The notes under the pieces were generated by a model. The model was not told the origin of the DNA and did no database searches. It saw only the letters and a list, made by a program, of their open reading frames with translations. Below are positions 60,787 through 64,000 of a stretch of 64,000 nt of DNA, piece by piece. The stretch covers positions 1-64,000 of the forward strand of contig NZ_FOKR01000015.1 in the NCBI RefSeq assembly GCF_900112195.1. The letters are read 5' to 3'. The position numbers were made by a program, and so were the translations under genes. Origin of the DNA: Butyrivibrio sp. YAB3001 (GTDB lineage: Bacteria > Bacillota > Clostridia > Lachnospirales > Lachnospiraceae). The first letter of the stretch is position 1, and the number at the start of each line of letters is the position of its first letter.

Positions 60787-62349
60787 ATGGTTGAAAATCG
60801 GAATTATAAATTTTTAAATTATATAGTTTTTGCTTTAGGAATTTGTGCACTTGTAATAATCTATGTTTTAAAAGCTAGGGAAATAGTTTTACGTGCTGAT
60901 TATCAGTGGGAAGTTCGTGAAGGGGTAGTATTAAACATGGCTCAAAGATTCGCCGCTGGAGTCAATCCGTATGAGTTTCATGATGGATTGCCAGAACCTG
61001 TTTATATGTATGGAATAGTACTGCCTGTTTTATTGAGTGTTTTGATAAGATTTGGCATTAATGATATTATCCTTGCTTCGCAGATCCTTACATTAGGTGT
61101 AGAGATTTTTGGCGTAATAGTATTTGGCGTAATCCTGATGAGAAGAAGAGTGAATATGTCGTTAATTCCAATTGGCTTAATTGGGATTAGTAGTTGTTAT
61201 TTTAGATTGGCAGCATATGGTGGAATCTTTCCTGATGCATACGGATTAACTTTACTAATTATTATTTGGAGTATACTCCAAAGTGATGAGAATAAATGTC
61301 ATTATCGTATAATCATTTATGCTTTATTATGCACTATAGAATTTTACGTTAAGCAATATTATGTTTTTATAGCATTGGGCTTTTTAGTGTATTTTGCTTT
61401 GAAGAAAGAATATAAAATGCTATTGAAGTTTGCAGTTATTGGAAGTTGCGTGGGTATAGTTTCGATAGTTTTGATCAGACTTTTCTTTCCAACATATTTT
61501 ACGACAAACACTTTTTTTCTTGGAATATATAATAAGTATTCATTTAAATTGGCTTTTGAACAATTGCTTTCAATTATTCAAACATATTCAGTTATGTTTT
61601 TAACATTTCTGTTTTTTGTTACTTTGAAGTTGTTTAGATACAAGAAAGCAAATGTGGATATAGTGGATATTGATACATATTCAATTGCCCAAGGTATCAC
61701 TATGTTATTAATTGGAACGCTATTATCGACTTCTAATGGTGCATGGATAACATATTATCTACAATTATTTGTACCATATTTATTGTTCCTGGCAATAATA
61801 ATTTGGGATGGGATTGCGAAGAGGATAAAAATATCTATACCAAATTATTATATTTCTGCAATTGAAGTTGTACTATTGGCAATAGTTGTATTAAGCATTA
61901 AACGGCTTGTTTTTGTACAGCATATTACTGATGAACAGAAAAAAGAATGGGAAGAGGTATATACAGTTTTAGATGAATATAAGGATTGTAATATAAAAAT
62001 GAGTGCACTGCCATTGAATTTTTATTGTTTGAAAAATGGCATTTATAGTGATAATCCGGGACATTCAAATTGTTATACATATGAACTAATGGATTTAGTT
62101 GATGAGAAGTCTCCAAATAGTATTATTTATCCGTATGCCAAAGAATTAACAGAACAGTTTATGCAGTACAATGAAGAATCATTAAAAAAATGTGCGAATG
62201 GTTATTATGATTGCGTTGTTGTCGAAAAAAATAATTATTATAGTGAAGAGATAGAAAATGCGATTAGTCAGTCCTATAGGAAAGTAAACGATTATAATCT
62301 TGTATGTGGTGTGGAAAAATGGGAGTGTACTATTTATGTTAAAAAATAG
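60787..62349 (+). CDS. GT-C-like membrane glycosyltransferase
   Basis: 520 residues with about 11 helices. N-terminal loop LRADYQWEVREGVVLNMAQR and the following VNPYEFHDGLPEP resemble GT-C donors' first loop with acidic and Pro-Tyr residues. Outside C-terminal tail of about 130 residues. The next frame overlaps it by 14 bases, so they are coupled. Sugar unknown. Confidence 0.65.
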   Translation: MVENRNYKFLNYIVFALGICALVIIYVLKAREIVLRADYQWEVREGVVLNMAQRFAAGVNPYEFHDGLPEPVYMYGIVLPVLLSVLIRFGINDIILASQILTLGVEIFGVIVFGVILMRRRVNMSLIPIGLIGISSCYFRLAAYGGIFPDAYGLTLLIIIWSILQSDENKCHYRIIIYALLCTIEFYVKQYYVFIALGFLVYFALKKEYKMLLKFAVIGSCVGIVSIVLIRLFFPTYFTTNTFFLGIYNKYSFKLAFEQLLSIIQTYSVMFLTFLFFVTLKLFRYKKANVDIVDIDTYSIAQGITMLLIGTLLSTSNGAWITYYLQLFVPYLLFLAIIIWDGIAKRIKISIPNYYISAIEVVLLAIVVLSIKRLVFVQHITDEQKKEWEEVYTVLDEYKDCNIKMSALPLNFYCLKNGIYSDNPGHSNCYTYELMDLVDEKSPNSIIYPYAKELTEQFMQYNEESLKKCANGYYDCVVVEKNNYYSEEIENAISQSYRKVNDYNLVCGVEKWECTIYVKK

Positions 62350-63601
62350 TAATATCAATATAAAGAAGAACAGCGTGCAAAATGTAGTGATCATATGCAT
62401 TTTATTATTGTTGGGGGCTATTTTTTTTGAGTTTTACATACGCTTGCTCACTCTTGATTCAGCTACTCTTACGGCAGATGATTTTCGTAATCATGTTAAT
62501 ACAGCGTTGGATTTTTTAAATTATATCAAATATGGGAAAAATGCTGTATCACTTTTTAAAGAGAACAATCAGTATTCGCATATTATAGCATATCCGATGT
62601 GGCATATTATTGTTTTGGTAGTGACGTATTTTGTTGGGGGAACGAATGGAATTGAAAACAATGTGTCAATCAATTTTTCCATTGCAATAACCAATACTGC
62701 ATTGTTATTAGCAGCGTTTATAATAATATTTATTTATTTTAGTAAGAAGGTAAACAGTTTTACTGCTGTATTATTAGCAACAAGTATGATGTTTTGTGGG
62801 CCTATTGATAATTTTGGATTGTTTGATAGATACTATTTGGGGGCATATACTGCAAATGTATGGCACAACCCTACATATTTAGCTGCTAAGCCAATTGCTT
62901 TAGTTGCGTTTTTGTGCTATGTCAAATTGTTGGAAGATGATAATAGTGATTTTAAATTATATTTTAAAGCAGCTTTTTTATTAGTAATAAGTGCTTTGTG
63001 TAAACCAAGCTTTTATCAAGCATTTTTACCAGGATTAGTGGCATATTGTGTTATTAATTTTTGTGTTTCTAGAAATGCGTCGATGTTTTGGAGATATGTT
63101 AAAATTGCATTGACTTGCGTTCCGGTTGGCATTTTGGCAATTATTCAATCTAAAATAGCTGTTTCTGGCAATGGAGGAGCAGGACTTTCATTTGGCCCAT
63201 TTTATGTAATTAAGCATTATACAAGCAATTGGTTACTAGCGATTTTTTTATCTATCCTATTTCCAGTTGCTACTTTTGGATTATGTTTGGCAAAGCACAG
63301 ATGCAATACTGAAATTAAGTTATCATTTTATATGCTTATTTCTGCTTTTTTAATGTATCTTTTGTTTTATTTTGATAGTAATCCTTTTGCAGGAGATTTT
63401 AGCTGGGGAGTTGGATTAGCATTAAATATAGCGTTTGTGATTGCAACAAAAGAGATAATGCTTATAAGAGATAAATGTTGGTATGGTGTGAAAAATGGTT
63501 GTTTTCTTTTGCTGGCAGCACATACCTTTTTTGGGACAATATATTTTTTCAATATTTGGTATTCTGGATTGTTTTTGGAAAAAATGTCATATTTTTTCTG
63601 A
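62336..63601 (+). CDS. GT-C-like membrane protein
   Basis: 421 residues from the ATG at 62336 (GGGAGTG upstream), inside the end of the preceding gene. About 10 helices; first loop TLTADDFRNHVNTALDF has the acidic pair D-D seen in the protein at 48200. No other motif. Part of the AT-rich segment. Confidence 0.65.
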   Translation: MLKNSNINIKKNSVQNVVIICILLLLGAIFFEFYIRLLTLDSATLTADDFRNHVNTALDFLNYIKYGKNAVSLFKENNQYSHIIAYPMWHIIVLVVTYFVGGTNGIENNVSINFSIAITNTALLLAAFIIIFIYFSKKVNSFTAVLLATSMMFCGPIDNFGLFDRYYLGAYTANVWHNPTYLAAKPIALVAFLCYVKLLEDDNSDFKLYFKAAFLLVISALCKPSFYQAFLPGLVAYCVINFCVSRNASMFWRYVKIALTCVPVGILAIIQSKIAVSGNGGAGLSFGPFYVIKHYTSNWLLAIFLSILFPVATFGLCLAKHRCNTEIKLSFYMLISAFLMYLLFYFDSNPFAGDFSWGVGLALNIAFVIATKEIMLIRDKCWYGVKNGCFLLLAAHTFFGTIYFFNIWYSGLFLEKMSYFF

Positions 63602-63660
63602 TAGTTGAATTGATTAGAGCTCGTATATAATTACGAATTTAATTAATGTTTGGGAGGATA

Positions 63661-64000
63661 ATGGAGATTCGTATGTTGCGGGAGAAGTGTTTTAAAACGT
63701 CTGACAAGTGCAAAAGATGCGTTTTGTACGTTGTTTTAGCAATTATTCCCATTATTGGTGCATGGGTTTTATTATTAAAATACAATATTCATGTTAGTGC
63801 GCTTTCAATTTTTAATTCCCAGTGGAATGATGAGCTCAGTTATTACAAGCAAATAGAAGGAATAATGCGATACGGTATGCCTCAGGGATATTTTGGGTAT
63901 AATGAGTCGAAAGCTATGATTGGAACATATGGCCCATGGTCACCTGTTTTACTGATTCCATATGCTATTATCTTTAGAATTATAGGTTTGGGAACATATA
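63661..64000 (+). CDS. GT-C-like membrane protein (cut by window end)
   Basis: The first 113 residues of a membrane protein. Helix VLYVVLAIIPIIGAWVLLLK, then a loop with SQWNDELSYYKQIEGIMRYG, carrying the D-E pair typical of GT-C enzymes, then a second helix. GGGAGG stands 3 bases before the ATG at 63661; an ATG at 63673 is the alternative. The gene continues past the right edge. Confidence 0.65.
   Translation, partial: MEIRMLREKCFKTSDKCKRCVLYVVLAIIPIIGAWVLLLKYNIHVSALSIFNSQWNDELSYYKQIEGIMRYGMPQGYFGYNESKAMIGTYGPWSPVLLIPYAIIFRIIGLGTY

Noticed and set aside
1..64000. CRISPR arrays, IS elements with terminal repeats, group II introns, retrons
   Set aside because: No regular repeat-spacer series, transposase or reverse transcriptase was seen; the only recombination gene is the integrase remnant.

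Overview
The window looks like the chromosome of a low-GC, strictly anaerobic Firmicute, most likely a Lachnospiraceae member of the Butyrivibrio/Pseudobutyrivibrio type. This is inferred from AT-rich DNA, strong AGGAGG ribosome binding sites, a DUF6465-like small protein, and an oxygen-defence set (Fe/Mn superoxide dismutase, rubredoxin, rubrerythrin) typical of gut and rumen clostridia. No rRNA, intact tRNA, CRISPR array or complete transposon was seen.

Region 1 (1-10.5 kb). After the end of a PLD-fold helicase-type protein comes a cluster of coiled-coil, often acidic proteins with short N/S/T/I-rich N-termini. One resembles a FliD end, another a conserved flagella-associated domain. A BlaI-type repressor and a short BlaR1-type membrane peptidase sit among them, and a sigma-28-like promoter precedes one gene. 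This may be a set of flagellar-type export substrates or chaperones. At 9.15-9.99 kb a promoter, a highly structured RNA, a 15-bp terminator hairpin and a PBECR4 nuclease-fold gene follow one another, an order like type III toxin-antitoxin loci.

Region 2 (10.2-15.8 kb). Sequences resembling a tRNA 3' end recur at 0.73, 10.33 and 15.74 kb, each followed by a terminator hairpin, with GGTACAA repeats near two of them and a tyrosine-recombinase remnant beside the second. Between the last two copies are an AraC regulator, a divergent DUF5107-TPR protein, and two truncated genes.

Region 3 (15.8-29.7 kb). A plasticity zone of mostly single small enzymes on the plus strand: Nudix x3, HIT x2, GNAT x2, APH-like kinase, P-loop kinases, methyltransferases, HAD, isochorismatase, DNA glycosylase, serine hydrolase and a DSP3-type phosphatase. 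Gene relics are scattered through it. Three MerR-type promoters with 19-bp spacers occur here, one reading into a MerR-methyltransferase fusion.

Region 4 (29.7-38.7 kb). A candidate regulated small RNA (perfect palindrome in its promoter, own terminator, anti-Shine-Dalgarno segment), a 5'-3' exonuclease, PlsC, an orphan AgrC-type kinase, an unlisted 55-residue peptide gene, DUF6465, PseC-PseB, and the oxidative stress genes.

Region 5 (38.9-64 kb). A large surface glycan locus: GT2, GT4, GT10 and GT11 transferases, a DPM1/GtrB-like polyprenyl-phosphate transferase, five GT-C-like membrane proteins, two MBOAT/SGNH O-acetylation pairs, a DegT aminotransferase, a PglK-like ABC flippase and an FkbM methyltransferase. 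DNA from about 48 kb on is visibly more AT-rich, suggesting a later-acquired module. The locus runs off the right edge.
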